The notes under the pieces are model-generated. The model worked only from the letters and a program-made list of their open reading frames with translations. It did not search any database and was not told the origin of the DNA. Shown piece by piece: positions 8,153 to 19,484 of a stretch of DNA of 64,000 nucleotides (positions are counted from its first letter, which is position 1; every line of letters begins with the position of its first letter). This DNA comes from CATQHW01 sp965243545 (GTDB lineage: Bacteria; Spirochaetota; Spirochaetia; SZUA-6; Bin103), in contig OZ251573.1 in the NCBI GenBank assembly GCA_965243545.1, forward strand, positions 2,418,001 through 2,482,000, given 5' to 3'. The position numbers and the translations under genes are program-made.

Positions 8153-9913
8153 ATGGTGAGCGACAGCGTCTTTACCGCCGGCAAGAGCGAGGCGCGCGGC
8201 GAGCGCGCCATGGCGGCCACCAAGCACCGGTTGGCCAGCGACGCCGCCGTCCGTTCGTTGCGCGCCGGCGGCAACGTCATGGACGCCGCGGTGGCGGCCG
8301 CGTTCGCCGTCGGGGTAGTGGAGCCGGCGTCGAGCGGCATCGGCGGCGGCGGGTATCTGGTCTACCAGATCGGCGAGCGCGGCGGGGTGTTCGGCTTTCC
8401 CATGCGCGCGCCGCTGGCCGCCGCCCCGGACATGTACCGGCTGACCGGCGCCCCGGCGGTGGGGTCGTTCGGCTGGCCGGGCGTGGAGGACGACGCCAAT
8501 CTGGAGGGGCCGCGCTCGGTCGCCACGCCCGGCGCGGTGGCCGGCCTCACGGCCGCGCACGCCGAGTTCGGGAAGCTGCCGCTCGACGCGGTGGTGGCGC
8601 CGGCCGCGGAGCTGGCGCAGTACGGCTATGCGCCGGAGTTCCACGACCTGATGGCGTTTGCCGGGCAGGCGGGAAAGCTCACCCGTTACGAGGAGCTGCG
8701 CCGCGTCTTCCTGCCGGCCGGCGAGTTGCCGTCCGGCATCGAGATCCCCGGCAACCGCTACGCGCGGGGCGATGCGTTGCGCGCCGAGCCGGTCCGCATC
8801 CGGCAACCCGATCTGGCCGACACGTTGACCGCCATCGGCGAGGAAGGGGCCGGCGCGTTCTACGGCGGCAAGATCGCCGGCCGGCTGGTCGACGCCGTGC
8901 GGGGTGAAGGCGGCGCGCTCGACCACGCCGACCTGGAGGGGTACCGGCCGTTCCATTGGCGGACCGGCGGTGAAACGGAACCGCTGGAGGTCGCCTACCG
9001 GGATGCGCGCGTGCGCGCGGCGCCGTTCGCGTCCGGCGGCATCACCAGCGCCATGACGCTGCAGCTGCTGTCCGGGACCGACCTGACCGCCTGCCGGCAC
9101 AACGACGCGGAGGCGCTGCACCGCTACGTCTGCGCCGCGCGGCTGGCGTACGCCGACCGGTTCGCGTATCTGGCCGACCCGGAGAGCGCCGACGCGCCGT
9201 GGCGCGGCCTGGTCTCCCCCGCCTACGCGGCGCGCCGCCAAGCCGGCATCCGCAGCAAGGCGCCCGCCCGCTTCAAGCCGGGCAACCCGTGGCGGCAGGA
9301 GGGCCGGCGGGCGCCGAAGCGGCCGCCCGGCAGCGCGCCGGTCTACCAGGACGGCACCACCCACCTGTGCGTGATGGACGGCGACGGCAACGCCGTGTCG
9401 TTGACCAACACGCTGATGTCCGGCTTCGGCTCCGGGGTGGTGGCCGGCGGCACCGGCGTGATCCTCAACAACGGCATGATGTGGTTCGACCCCGTTCCGG
9501 GCCGCGTCAACTCGATCGCGCCCGGCAAGCTGCCGCTCAACAACATGTCGCCGCTGCTGGTGCTCGGCGCCGACGGCGTGCGCGCGGCGGTCGGCGCCTC
9601 CGGCGGCCGGCGGATCACCAACTGCGTCACCAGCCTGGTGGTCAAGATGGTCGACTTCGGGCTGGGGCCGCAGGCGGCGATCGACGCTCCCCGAATCGAC
9701 TGCAGCACGCCGCTCACCGCCGTCGACGGCCGTCTGGACCCGGCCGTGGTCGACGAGCTGCGCGCGCGCCGGCACCGCGTGGCGGTGATCGATCCGATCT
9801 ACGTCACCCAGGGGATGAGCCCGTTCGCCAGCCCGGTGGCGATAACGCGCGGACCCGACGGCCTGCGCGGCGGCGCCGACACCTTCCACTCCGCCCACGC
9901 CGCCGGGCTGTAG
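8153..9913 (+). CDS. Gamma-glutamyltransferase (Ntn hydrolase)
   Basis: A 586-residue gamma-glutamyltranspeptidase homologue. These proenzymes cleave themselves before a conserved Thr to make large and small subunits and then hydrolyse or transfer gamma-glutamyl groups (glutathione, gamma-glutamyl peptides, cephalosporin side chains). The N-terminal ASDAAVRSLRAGGNVMDAAVA and GIGGGGY blocks and the processing site DGTTHLCVMDGDGNAVS (Thr402-Thr403-His404) are present, followed by MSGFGSGVV and PLNNMSPLL. No clear signal peptide is seen, unlike periplasmic E. coli Ggt, so a cytoplasmic location is likely. Length is normal for the family. Confidence 0.9.
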   Translation: MVSDSVFTAGKSEARGERAMAATKHRLASDAAVRSLRAGGNVMDAAVAAAFAVGVVEPASSGIGGGGYLVYQIGERGGVFGFPMRAPLAAAPDMYRLTGAPAVGSFGWPGVEDDANLEGPRSVATPGAVAGLTAAHAEFGKLPLDAVVAPAAELAQYGYAPEFHDLMAFAGQAGKLTRYEELRRVFLPAGELPSGIEIPGNRYARGDALRAEPVRIRQPDLADTLTAIGEEGAGAFYGGKIAGRLVDAVRGEGGALDHADLEGYRPFHWRTGGETEPLEVAYRDARVRAAPFASGGITSAMTLQLLSGTDLTACRHNDAEALHRYVCAARLAYADRFAYLADPESADAPWRGLVSPAYAARRQAGIRSKAPARFKPGNPWRQEGRRAPKRPPGSAPVYQDGTTHLCVMDGDGNAVSLTNTLMSGFGSGVVAGGTGVILNNGMMWFDPVPGRVNSIAPGKLPLNNMSPLLVLGADGVRAAVGASGGRRITNCVTSLVVKMVDFGLGPQAAIDAPRIDCSTPLTAVDGRLDPAVVDELRARRHRVAVIDPIYVTQGMSPFASPVAITRGPDGLRGGADTFHSAHAAGL

Positions 9914-9931
9914 CAGTAGAGCGGGTCCGCC

Positions 9932-12344
<2,413 letters not shown>

Positions 12345-12348
<4 letters not shown>

Positions 12349-13115
12349 GGGCCGGCGGCCGGCATGGCGTCCGCGGCCGGCGTGGCGTCCGCGGTTGGGC
12401 GGCGGGCCAGAAACGAGTGGACTATGCCGCGCTGCCAGCCGCCGGCCGGCAGCGTGCGCACCGCGGTGAAACCGGCCTGCCGCAGGCGGCGCTCGAAGCG
12501 GTCGACGCTGTCGAACGAAAGGACGCTGTCGCGCAGGTAGCGGAACAGCCGGTCGTCGCCGGTCACCATGCGGGCGGTGGGAATGATGATCGAAGCGGTC
12601 ACGGCTTTCCACACGGCGGTGCTGAGGCGCGAACCGGTGACCGAGTACTCGTGGAAGCAGACCGGCGCGCCGCGCGCCAGCAGGCCGCGCACCCGTTGCA
12701 GGCAGGCGTCGGCGTCGGGGACGTTGCGGATGCCGTAGGCCATCAGGATGCCGTCGAACGGTCCGTCGACGCCGGCGGCGGCCGGGTCCATGGCGTCACC
12801 GTGGACGAGTTCCACGCCGGCCAGCTGCGGGCGGGCGCGGGCCACCTGCAGCATCCCGGCGGCGGCGTCCAGCCCGCACAACCGCGCCTGCGGGTAGACC
12901 GCGCGCAACGCCAGGGTCGATTGTCCGGTGCCGCAGCACAGGTCGAGGATACGCGCGTCGCCGGGCAACCCCAGGCGTTGCGCGCTCCGCAGCAGGCGCC
13001 GGCGGTAGCCGGGGTCAAGGCCGACCAGCAGGTCATACGCGGTGGCGACGCGGTCGAAGCCGGCGGCGACGCGGCCGCCCGGCCGTTCCGGCGCGCCGGC
13101 CGCGCGGCCGGTCAT
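12345..13115 (-). CDS. SAM-dependent methyltransferase of the carotenoid operon (UbiE/CrtT-like)
   Basis: A 256-residue class I methyltransferase. Motif I is ILDLCCGTGQSTLAL (SAM binding), followed by the acidic strand-2 end CGLDAAAGML and motif IV-like DGILMAYGIRNVPD, the UbiE/COQ5 pattern. The ATG at 13115 overlaps the CrtY stop (ATGA) and its own stop overlaps the next start (GTGA), so it is tightly locked into the operon. In aromatic-carotenoid clusters of actinobacteria a similar methyltransferase (CrtT) accompanies CrtY and CrtU with unclear function. The C-terminus is an Ala/Pro-rich tail of about 15 residues. Confidence 0.8.
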
Positions 13116-14281
13116 CCGCGGCCGGTCACTCGCCGGCCGGCCGGAATCGACAGGCCGGCCGGGGGACGCCCGCCCAGGATGCGCAGCTTGTCGACGGGAC
13201 GCAGCCGCATGGCGTAGTAGCGGGCGATGGTCGCTTCGGGAAGGCGGTAGAAGCGCTCGAAGACGGCCCGGCGCGCGGCCGGCGGGTACCACCGGAACAG
13301 CAGCCGGTTGAGCAGGTGGCAGAAGCGGGCGCGCCGCCGCCGGTCGAGCGCCGCCGCGGCGACCGCCGCCGGCAGCTCGGCCGCCGGGGTGGCGGCGATC
13401 AGCTCGGCCAACGCGGCGGCGACCGGCAAGGAGTACCCGGTGCCGGGATGGAACCAGCCGCCGCGGTAGCCGCCCTGCGTGACGGCCGCGCCCCCGGCCG
13501 GCGCCGCCGGTTCCGCCGGCGCCTCGGCCAGCGGCATCGGCAGCACGCCGCGCTCGGTCCGCTCGACCCGGAGCGTCCGCCAGCCGCGCTCGCCGATCCA
13601 CGCGGCGATCCGCCGCCGGCTTTCGTCCACGTCCAGGCCGGGACCGTCGGAGAAGGAGGTGTCCTCGACCAGCGCCCGCACGGCGGAAAGCGGCAGGACG
13701 TACATGAACCGGTAGCCGTCGCGCTGCTCGACCGTGGCGTCCATCACGATCGGCCGGGGCAGACCGTGTTCGCCCCGCAGGGTGATCTCTTCGCCGTAGA
13801 ACTTCTGATACCCGCACGGGCCGGCCGCGCCGTCCGCGCCGCGCGCGTCGATCACCGTGCGCGCGGCGATGGCGCGCCCGTCCGCCAGCCGCACCGCGCC
13901 GGGGCCGATTGACGCGACCGGCGATCGCTCGTCTCCCGCCCACCCGGCGTGCTGCCCGACCATGCGCAGCACCGCCGACCGCAGCCGCTCGCTGGTGATC
14001 ATGGCGTAGGGCGTCTCCAACACGCGCCGGTAGCCGGGAAAGCGGACTTCATAGGAGCTCCAGCGGCGCGCGACCAGCGGCTCGACGTGCCGGCGCATCG
14101 CCGGCGACAGGTCGCCGGCGTGGAAGCACCAGGTGTGGTTGCCGCCGATCCGGCCGCTCTCGGCCAGCGCCACGCGCCCGCCGTAGCCGGTCCCGTGCAG
14201 GGCGGCGACGATCAGGGCGCTCTGCAGGCCGCCGCCGCACAACGCCACGTCCACGTCCGGGTCCAGCGCGCCCTTCGCCAT
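13112..14281 (-). CDS. crtY: Lycopene beta-cyclase CrtY
   Basis: A 389-residue flavoprotein lycopene cyclase, which closes the psi-ends of lycopene into beta-ionone rings. Supporting landmarks in order: an N-terminal FAD loop VALCGGGLQSALIVAAL; the cyclase motif GGNHTWCFH; an FYGEEITL segment; FMYVLPLS; VEDTSFSD; and YRGGWFHPGTGYSLPVA. These match the CrtY/CrtL class rather than the membrane-embedded CrtYc/d class. It is the first gene of the minus-strand four-gene operon; its promoter must lie in the 89 bp shared with the divergent dipeptidase gene. The lycopene supply enzymes must be encoded elsewhere. Confidence 0.9.
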   Translation of the reverse strand: MAKGALDPDVDVALCGGGLQSALIVAALHGTGYGGRVALAESGRIGGNHTWCFHAGDLSPAMRRHVEPLVARRWSSYEVRFPGYRRVLETPYAMITSERLRSAVLRMVGQHAGWAGDERSPVASIGPGAVRLADGRAIAARTVIDARGADGAAGPCGYQKFYGEEITLRGEHGLPRPIVMDATVEQRDGYRFMYVLPLSAVRALVEDTSFSDGPGLDVDESRRRIAAWIGERGWRTLRVERTERGVLPMPLAEAPAEPAAPAGGAAVTQGGYRGGWFHPGTGYSLPVAAALAELIAATPAAELPAAVAAAALDRRRRARFCHLLNRLLFRWYPPAARRAVFERFYRLPEATIARYYAMRLRPVDKLRILGGRPPAGLSIPAGRRVTGRG

Positions 14282-14370
14282 GCCGGTTGAGCATCATCCG
14301 CGGCGGTCCCCAGCGGCAAGTGCGCCGGCGCCGTTTGAAGAAAGCCGAGCCGGACGGCACCATCGGGGTC

Positions 14371-15384
14371 ATGGACTACCGGGAACTGCACCGCGACGCG
14401 CTGGTCATCGACAGCCACAACGACTCGATCCCCGCCTGCGTGTCGGCCGGCCGCGGGCTGGGCGGGCCGCCGACGCGCCACGCCGGCGGCGGCACCATCG
14501 CGCAGCTGCGGGGGGCGTTCCCCGGCCCTCCCGAAGGGGCGCGCACGCAGCTCGACCTGCAGCGCATGCGCGAAGGCGGCATCGACGCGGCGTTCTTCGC
14601 CGTCTGCGTTACGCGCGCCTGGAACAACCACGCCGCCTACGCGCTGGACGGCTTCGGCATCCTGATCGCGGAGACGGCGGCCGACGACCGCTTCCGCATC
14701 GCGCGCACGGCCGGCGACCTCACCGCGGCCAAGCGGGACGGAGCGGCGGCGGCGATTATGGCCCTGGAGGACTCCGACGGTCTGGAGCGGAGCCTCAACA
14801 TCCTGACCGCCCTGCACGCGCTCGGCCTGCGTTCGGTCGGCATCACGCACAACCCGGTGTCGTGGGCGGCCGGCGGCGCGGACGAACCGGCCGGCGGCGG
14901 CCTGACCAGCCACGGCGTGGCGCTGGTGCGCGAGTTGAACCGGCTCGGCATCCTGGTCGACGTCTCCCACCTCAACGAGGCGAGCTTCTGGGACGTGATG
15001 GTCCGGGCCGGCCAGCCGCTGATCGCATCGCACAGCAACTGCCGCGCGCTCTGCGACCACCGGCGCAACCTGGACGACCGGCAGATACGGGCGGTGGCCG
15101 ACACCGGCGGCGTGGTGGCCATCACCTTCGTGCCCTCGTTCGTGTCCGCCGCGGACCCGAACCTCGACCGGGTGCTCGACCACGTCGATCACGCCATCGG
15201 GGTGGCGGGGCCGGAGCACGTCGGGCTCGGATCGGACTTCGACGGCGGCGGCACGTTGATTCCGCACGCCGGAGAATATCCGGCGATCACCGCCGGCATG
15301 GGCGCCCGCGGACACGGCGAGCGGACGATCCGCGGCGTGCTGGGCCTCAACTACCTGCGCGTGTTCGGCGCGGTGTGCGGGTAG
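14371..15384 (+). CDS. Membrane dipeptidase family (peptidase M19)
   Basis: A 337-residue zinc dipeptidase of the M19 (renal dipeptidase) family, an amidohydrolase-fold TIM barrel that hydrolyses dipeptides including D-amino acid-containing ones. Metal-ligand motifs are visible: DSHND near residue 20 (His, Asp), the bridging Glu in MALEDSDGL, DVSHLNEASFW, ASHSNCRALCDHRRN, and VGLGSDFDG with the final Asp. The ATG at 14371 (MDYRELHRDALVIDSHND) matches the family start; an upstream in-frame ATG at 14287 would add an Arg-rich leader. There is no signal peptide or lipobox, so it is probably cytoplasmic. The next gene begins 5 bp downstream. Confidence 0.9.
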   Translation: MDYRELHRDALVIDSHNDSIPACVSAGRGLGGPPTRHAGGGTIAQLRGAFPGPPEGARTQLDLQRMREGGIDAAFFAVCVTRAWNNHAAYALDGFGILIAETAADDRFRIARTAGDLTAAKRDGAAAAIMALEDSDGLERSLNILTALHALGLRSVGITHNPVSWAAGGADEPAGGGLTSHGVALVRELNRLGILVDVSHLNEASFWDVMVRAGQPLIASHSNCRALCDHRRNLDDRQIRAVADTGGVVAITFVPSFVSAADPNLDRVLDHVDHAIGVAGPEHVGLGSDFDGGGTLIPHAGEYPAITAGMGARGHGERTIRGVLGLNYLRVFGAVCG

Positions 15385-15389
15385 CGCCG

Positions 15390-16448
15390 GTGAGCCGCCC
15401 GTTGCCTCTGTGGGGCATCATCGAAAGCGGGGACGCGGCGCACTACGTCGACCGCGCGCTCGCCGCCGGCGTCACCCGGCTGATCGGCCCGCGCGCGCCG
15501 GACGTGGTCGAGTTGGCGCGGAGCCGCGGCCTGGAGGTTCACCCGTACGTGGCGTGCACGCCGTTCCCGACCCACGGCCAGCGGCCGGTCTCCTACACGT
15601 GGTCGCTCAACTACCTCGACGTCGACCCGCACTCGCCGGCGGCGCGCGCGGTCCTGGACCGCCACCGGCCGGTCCTGGTCGGCCCGCACCGCGGCGAGCC
15701 GAGCATCGGCCCGTTCGCGGCCGCGCACCCCGAGTACCGCGCGCTCACCGCGTCCGGCGCCGACACCCTGAGCTACTGCGACCGGCTCTGCCTCAGCGCC
15801 GCGTTTGCCGAGGTGCGCGCGCGGCAGGCGGCGGAGATCGCCGGCGCGCTGGCCGACTCCGGCGCGGACGGCGTGCAGGTGGAGTTCGTCAACGGCATGG
15901 AGGACGCCGCCGGACTGGCGCCGGCCGGGTACGAGGAGCGCACGGTGGAGGAGTTCCGGCAGTCGTCCGGCCGCGACGCGCGGCAGCTGCCCGCCGACGA
16001 CCCGGAGTGGCTGGCGTTCCGGGCCGGCTACGTGACCCGGACGCTGGCCGAGGCGCGCGCGCTGATCAAGGCGCGCTTCCCGGCGGCGGTCTTCTCGGCC
16101 ACCATCATCGCCCGCGAGGCGGATCGGTACCTGCGCGCGCTGCTCGACTGGCCGTCCTGGGTGGAGCGGGGCGTGCTGGACGAGCTGTACCTGTGGTTCC
16201 GCACCGAGAGCGATCCGGACGCGGTCGAGCGCCGCGTCGGCCACGCCGCGCGCGTGACGGCCGGGCGCGTGCCGCTGTACGTCGAACTCTCCTGCTACCA
16301 CGCCGGCAGCTTTCAGGAGCCGGACCTGCTGCTGGCCGGCGCGCGCCGCGCGCTGGCGGCGGGCGCGGACGGGGTGGGCGTCTACCGGCACCACGCGGTC
16401 GAGCAGCTCGGTCTGTGGGGGACGCTGGCCGACGTCGGCCGCCTGTAG
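15390..16448 (+). CDS. Putative TIM-barrel glycosidase-like protein
   Basis: A 352-residue protein I do not recognise with certainty. It begins LPLWGIIESGDAAHYVDRALAAGV and runs through alternating strand-helix segments typical of a TIM barrel, with DGVQVEFVNGMED, VFSATIIAREA and LYVELSCYH ending strands. The pattern resembles family-10-like glycosyl hydrolase-like proteins found in carbohydrate-degrading bacteria, with acidic residues at strand ends that could be catalytic. No signal peptide. GTG 15390 is used as start, but GTG 15375, overlapping the dipeptidase end, is also possible. The 5-bp gap to the M19 gene suggests one transcript. Confidence 0.55.
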   Translation: MSRPLPLWGIIESGDAAHYVDRALAAGVTRLIGPRAPDVVELARSRGLEVHPYVACTPFPTHGQRPVSYTWSLNYLDVDPHSPAARAVLDRHRPVLVGPHRGEPSIGPFAAAHPEYRALTASGADTLSYCDRLCLSAAFAEVRARQAAEIAGALADSGADGVQVEFVNGMEDAAGLAPAGYEERTVEEFRQSSGRDARQLPADDPEWLAFRAGYVTRTLAEARALIKARFPAAVFSATIIAREADRYLRALLDWPSWVERGVLDELYLWFRTESDPDAVERRVGHAARVTAGRVPLYVELSCYHAGSFQEPDLLLAGARRALAAGADGVGVYRHHAVEQLGLWGTLADVGRL

Positions 16449-16563
16449 CCTGATTTCGGGCGGGCCGGCCGGCGGGTGACGTCCGAGCGCAAACCGGCGT
16501 ATGATCGCCGCAGCAGGGCTTGGGCCGGTCGCCGGCCCGGTCAATCGACGACAAGGAGTCACG

Positions 16564-18312
16564 ATGAGAAAGCTATCGATAGTACTGCTCGGATTGCTGC
16601 TGCTGCCGGCAGCCGGCCTGTTCGCAGCCGGCGAGGGTGAGGCGGCAGCCGCGGCAGGACCCATGCCGATCACCTGGGCCGGGGTCGGCGGCGCCGCCGT
16701 CGGCGAGAACACCGTGATCGAGCAGCTGCTCGAGGAGAAGTTCAACGTCGACATCGAAACGATGCGGTTCCACCAGAACGACCGTGAGAAGCACAATCTG
16801 CTGGTGGCGTCCGGCGAGCATCCCGATGCCTGGTACGTCTGGAACTTCCACGATCAGAAGTACATGGAAGGCGCCTACCGCTCCATCCCGCGCGCCATGA
16901 TCGAAGAGGAGATGCCGCACTACGTCGACGCCATGAACGAGATCGGCGCGGCCGGCTGGGTCTACTTCCTGGCGCCCGGCATGACCGACGAGTACTGGGC
17001 GATCCCGCGCTTCCAGCAGCAGTTCGGCAAAGAGGGCAACGGCGCGCAGCACTACCTGCGCTACGACTGGCTGGAGCGGGTCGGCATGACCGATTTCTTC
17101 GACACGGTCGACCAGAGCCCGGACAACAAGCCCGACACGTTCTACTGGGCCAAGGACGTCTACGACATCGACGAATTCGAGTCGGTGCTGGCGGCGTTCC
17201 GCGACCGGTTGAACTTCGGCGACGGCCGCGTGCGCGTCCCGTACGGGTTCACCGGCGACCAGACGCAGGCGTTCATGTTCCGCGCGTCGCTGGTCCTGTA
17301 CGCCTACGGGCTCAACAACAAGGTGAGCTACGACTACGACGGCGACACGGTGCCCCCGTACGGCGGCGAGCTGGTGATGGACGGCAACTGCCCGTGCTTC
17401 CGGGACGCGACCAAGCGGCTGCAGAAGTGGTACTCGGAGGGTTACATCGACCAGGAGCTGCCGGCGGTGAACTTCCAGCAGTCCAAGGACCGCATCGCTT
17501 CCGGCGTCTACGGCGTCTGCAGCTCCTGCAGCGGCCCCGTCGGCTGGAACTGGCGCGACGGCAACACCCAGGGAGAGGCGTTCACCGCCATACGCGAAGA
17601 CGGCGCCAAGTGGATGGCCTTTACCGGCCTGAGCCACAACGGCACCTACCGCACCAAGTACAACAACGCGGCGCTGCCGTTCGGCAGCCGGGTGGTAGCC
17701 TATACCGTCAACCGCAACGTGTCGGACGAGAAGCTGCGGCGTCTGCTGCAGATCTACGACTACGTCAACTTCGACCCGGAGGGCCGCATCCTGGCGTCGA
17801 GCCCGGGCGGCCTGGAGGGCGTGCATTGGGCGTGGGACGGTGAACCGGACCGCTCGGACCCGATCGCCCTGGCCAACTCGCCCCGGAAGGCGCTGGAAGG
17901 CTGGACGTTCGAGAACGTGGGCGGACACTACTTCACGCACCAGACCTTCCCGGCCCGGTACGCAGTCACGCGCGCGCAGAACGCCCACCATCAGGCGTGG
18001 ATCGACCACTACTTCACCGGCCCCGGCCAGGAGTTTTCGCTGCCGCCGTACCGGGAGGACGTCTTCAACCAGACCGACTACACGGCGATCGCCGGCGAGG
18101 TGACCGCCGCGCTCTGGACGATCCGCGACGAGTTCTACTTCAAGGCCATGACCAACGCCGACTTCGACATCGACGCCGAGTGGGACGCCTACGTGGAGCG
18201 GTACCTCAACGCCGGCGCGCAGCGCCTGCTCGACGAGCTCAACAAGCTCACCTACAACGTTCCGGACTTCAAGGCCGGTCTGATCTCGGTCGAGGAGGCA
18301 CTGGGCCAGTAA
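16564..18312 (+). CDS. ABC-transporter extracellular solute-binding protein
   Basis: A 582-residue secreted binding protein. The N-terminus MRKLSIVLLGLLLLPAAGLF is a signal peptide followed by AAGEGEAAAAA, a low-complexity mature start often seen in spirochaetal solute-binding proteins; no lipobox Cys is present. The mature part resembles large oligosaccharide-type binding proteins (about 550 residues), with NVDIETMRFHQND near the start and many aromatic residues for sugar stacking. An AAGGAG ribosome-binding site at 16553-16558 fixes the ATG at 16564. No permease genes are adjacent, so the membrane partner is elsewhere. The ligand is unknown; carbohydrate is the best guess. Confidence 0.8.
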   Translation: MRKLSIVLLGLLLLPAAGLFAAGEGEAAAAAGPMPITWAGVGGAAVGENTVIEQLLEEKFNVDIETMRFHQNDREKHNLLVASGEHPDAWYVWNFHDQKYMEGAYRSIPRAMIEEEMPHYVDAMNEIGAAGWVYFLAPGMTDEYWAIPRFQQQFGKEGNGAQHYLRYDWLERVGMTDFFDTVDQSPDNKPDTFYWAKDVYDIDEFESVLAAFRDRLNFGDGRVRVPYGFTGDQTQAFMFRASLVLYAYGLNNKVSYDYDGDTVPPYGGELVMDGNCPCFRDATKRLQKWYSEGYIDQELPAVNFQQSKDRIASGVYGVCSSCSGPVGWNWRDGNTQGEAFTAIREDGAKWMAFTGLSHNGTYRTKYNNAALPFGSRVVAYTVNRNVSDEKLRRLLQIYDYVNFDPEGRILASSPGGLEGVHWAWDGEPDRSDPIALANSPRKALEGWTFENVGGHYFTHQTFPARYAVTRAQNAHHQAWIDHYFTGPGQEFSLPPYREDVFNQTDYTAIAGEVTAALWTIRDEFYFKAMTNADFDIDAEWDAYVERYLNAGAQRLLDELNKLTYNVPDFKAGLISVEEALGQ

Positions 18313-18375
18313 GCTGGCTGGCAGCCTGAGTCCGTAGCTCCGGGCGCCGGTCCCGCGGCCGTCGATCCGGATATG

Positions 18376-18410
18376 AAAAGAGAGCGGCGATTCGTTCGCC
18401 GCTCTCTTTT
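18376..18410. terminator. Bidirectional intrinsic terminator
   Basis: A perfect 15-bp inverted repeat (arms 18376-18390 and 18396-18410, loop TTCGT) with four A residues at its left edge and a T run at its right edge. It lies between the convergent solute-binding protein gene and oppF-like gene and can terminate transcription from both sides. Confidence 0.9.
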
Positions 18411-18431
18411 TCTGCGCCCGTTCGCTGTCTG

Positions 18432-19484
18432 CTACTGGACGCCTTTGAGCTTGAGCTCCTTGGCGAAGTGGCAGGCGGCGAAGTGGTTGGGCGCCACCTC
18501 CTCCCAGGCCGGCTCCTCGGTGCGGCAGGCATCCTTGGCGTACAGGCAGCGGGGGTGGAAGTAGCACCCGGACGGCGGATCGGCGGGATTGGCGACCTCA
18601 CCCGGCAGGATGATGCGGTCCATGTGCGTCTCCGGGTCCGGTTGCGGCACGGCCGACAGCAGCGCTTCCGTATACGGATGCTTGGGGTTGCCGAACAGCT
18701 CCTCGGTGTCGGCCAGCTCCACCATCTTGCCGACGTACATCACGCCCACCCGGTCGGAGATGTGCTCGATGACGCTGAGGTCGTGGGCTATGAACAGATA
18801 GGTGAGGTTGAACTCCGCCTGCAGGTCCTCCAACAGGTTGAGTATCTGCGCCTGGATGGAGACGTCGAGCGCCGACACCGCCTCGTCGCACACTATGAAC
18901 TCCGGCTGCGGAGCGAGCGCCCGGGCTATGCCGATACGCTGCCGCTGACCGCCCGAAAAAGCGTGCGGATAGCGTTTGAGGTGCTTCACCTCCAGGCCGA
19001 CGATGCGCACCAGCTCCTTGACCCGATCCTCCAGCTCCCGGCCGCGCGCCATGCTGTTGGCGACCAGCGGTTCGGCGACGATGTCGAGCACGGTCATGCG
19101 CGGGTCCAGAGACGAATACGGGTCCTGAAAGACCATCTGCATGTGCCGGCGTATCTGCCGGAGCCGGCCCTTGTCGAGCTTGGTGATGTCGAGCGGCGCG
19201 TCGGCGGCCTGGAAGCGGAAGGTGATCGAGCCGTCGGTCGGCTCGATGGCGCGCAGGATGCACCGGCCGAGCGTCGTCTTGCCGCACCCGGATTCGCCCA
19301 CCAGGCCGAGGGTCTCCCCCTCATTGATGAAGAGGTTGATCCGGTCCACCGCCTTGACGTGGCCGGTGACGCGGCGCAGAAACCCCTTCTCTATCGGGAA
19401 GTACTTGCGCAGCTGGTCGACCTGCAGAAGCCGCCGGGCGCCGTTCGCCGCCGCCGGACTGCCGGTTCGGTCGGAATCGCTCAT
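18432..19484 (-). CDS. Oligopeptide/dipeptide ABC transporter ATPase (OppF/DppF type)
   Basis: A 350-residue ATPase of the peptide importer family, energising uptake with a partner OppD-type subunit. It has Walker A GESGCGKTT, signature LSGGQRQRIGIARAL (here FSGGQ), Walker B FIVCDEAVSALD, and the peptide-transporter C-terminal region with HPYTEALLSAVP and the cysteine cluster CYFHPRCLYAKDAC that can hold a [4Fe-4S] centre in this family. The ATG at 19484 overlaps the OppD stop by 4 bp (ATGA). No permease (OppB/OppC) or family-5 binding protein is next to the pair. The gene ends at the bidirectional terminator. Confidence 0.9.
   Translation of the reverse strand: MSDSDRTGSPAAANGARRLLQVDQLRKYFPIEKGFLRRVTGHVKAVDRINLFINEGETLGLVGESGCGKTTLGRCILRAIEPTDGSITFRFQAADAPLDITKLDKGRLRQIRRHMQMVFQDPYSSLDPRMTVLDIVAEPLVANSMARGRELEDRVKELVRIVGLEVKHLKRYPHAFSGGQRQRIGIARALAPQPEFIVCDEAVSALDVSIQAQILNLLEDLQAEFNLTYLFIAHDLSVIEHISDRVGVMYVGKMVELADTEELFGNPKHPYTEALLSAVPQPDPETHMDRIILPGEVANPADPPSGCYFHPRCLYAKDACRTEEPAWEEVAPNHFAACHFAKELKLKGVQ

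Noticed and set aside
6917..9898. A 993-residue minus-strand open frame
   Set aside because: Antisense to the aldo/keto reductase and gamma-glutamyltransferase genes; low-complexity composition and no motif. A shadow.
16564..16640. Solute-binding protein as a lipoprotein
   Set aside because: No cysteine occurs at the end of the hydrophobic signal segment; the mature start is AAGEGEAAAA, so an ordinary signal peptide or uncleaved anchor is more likely.
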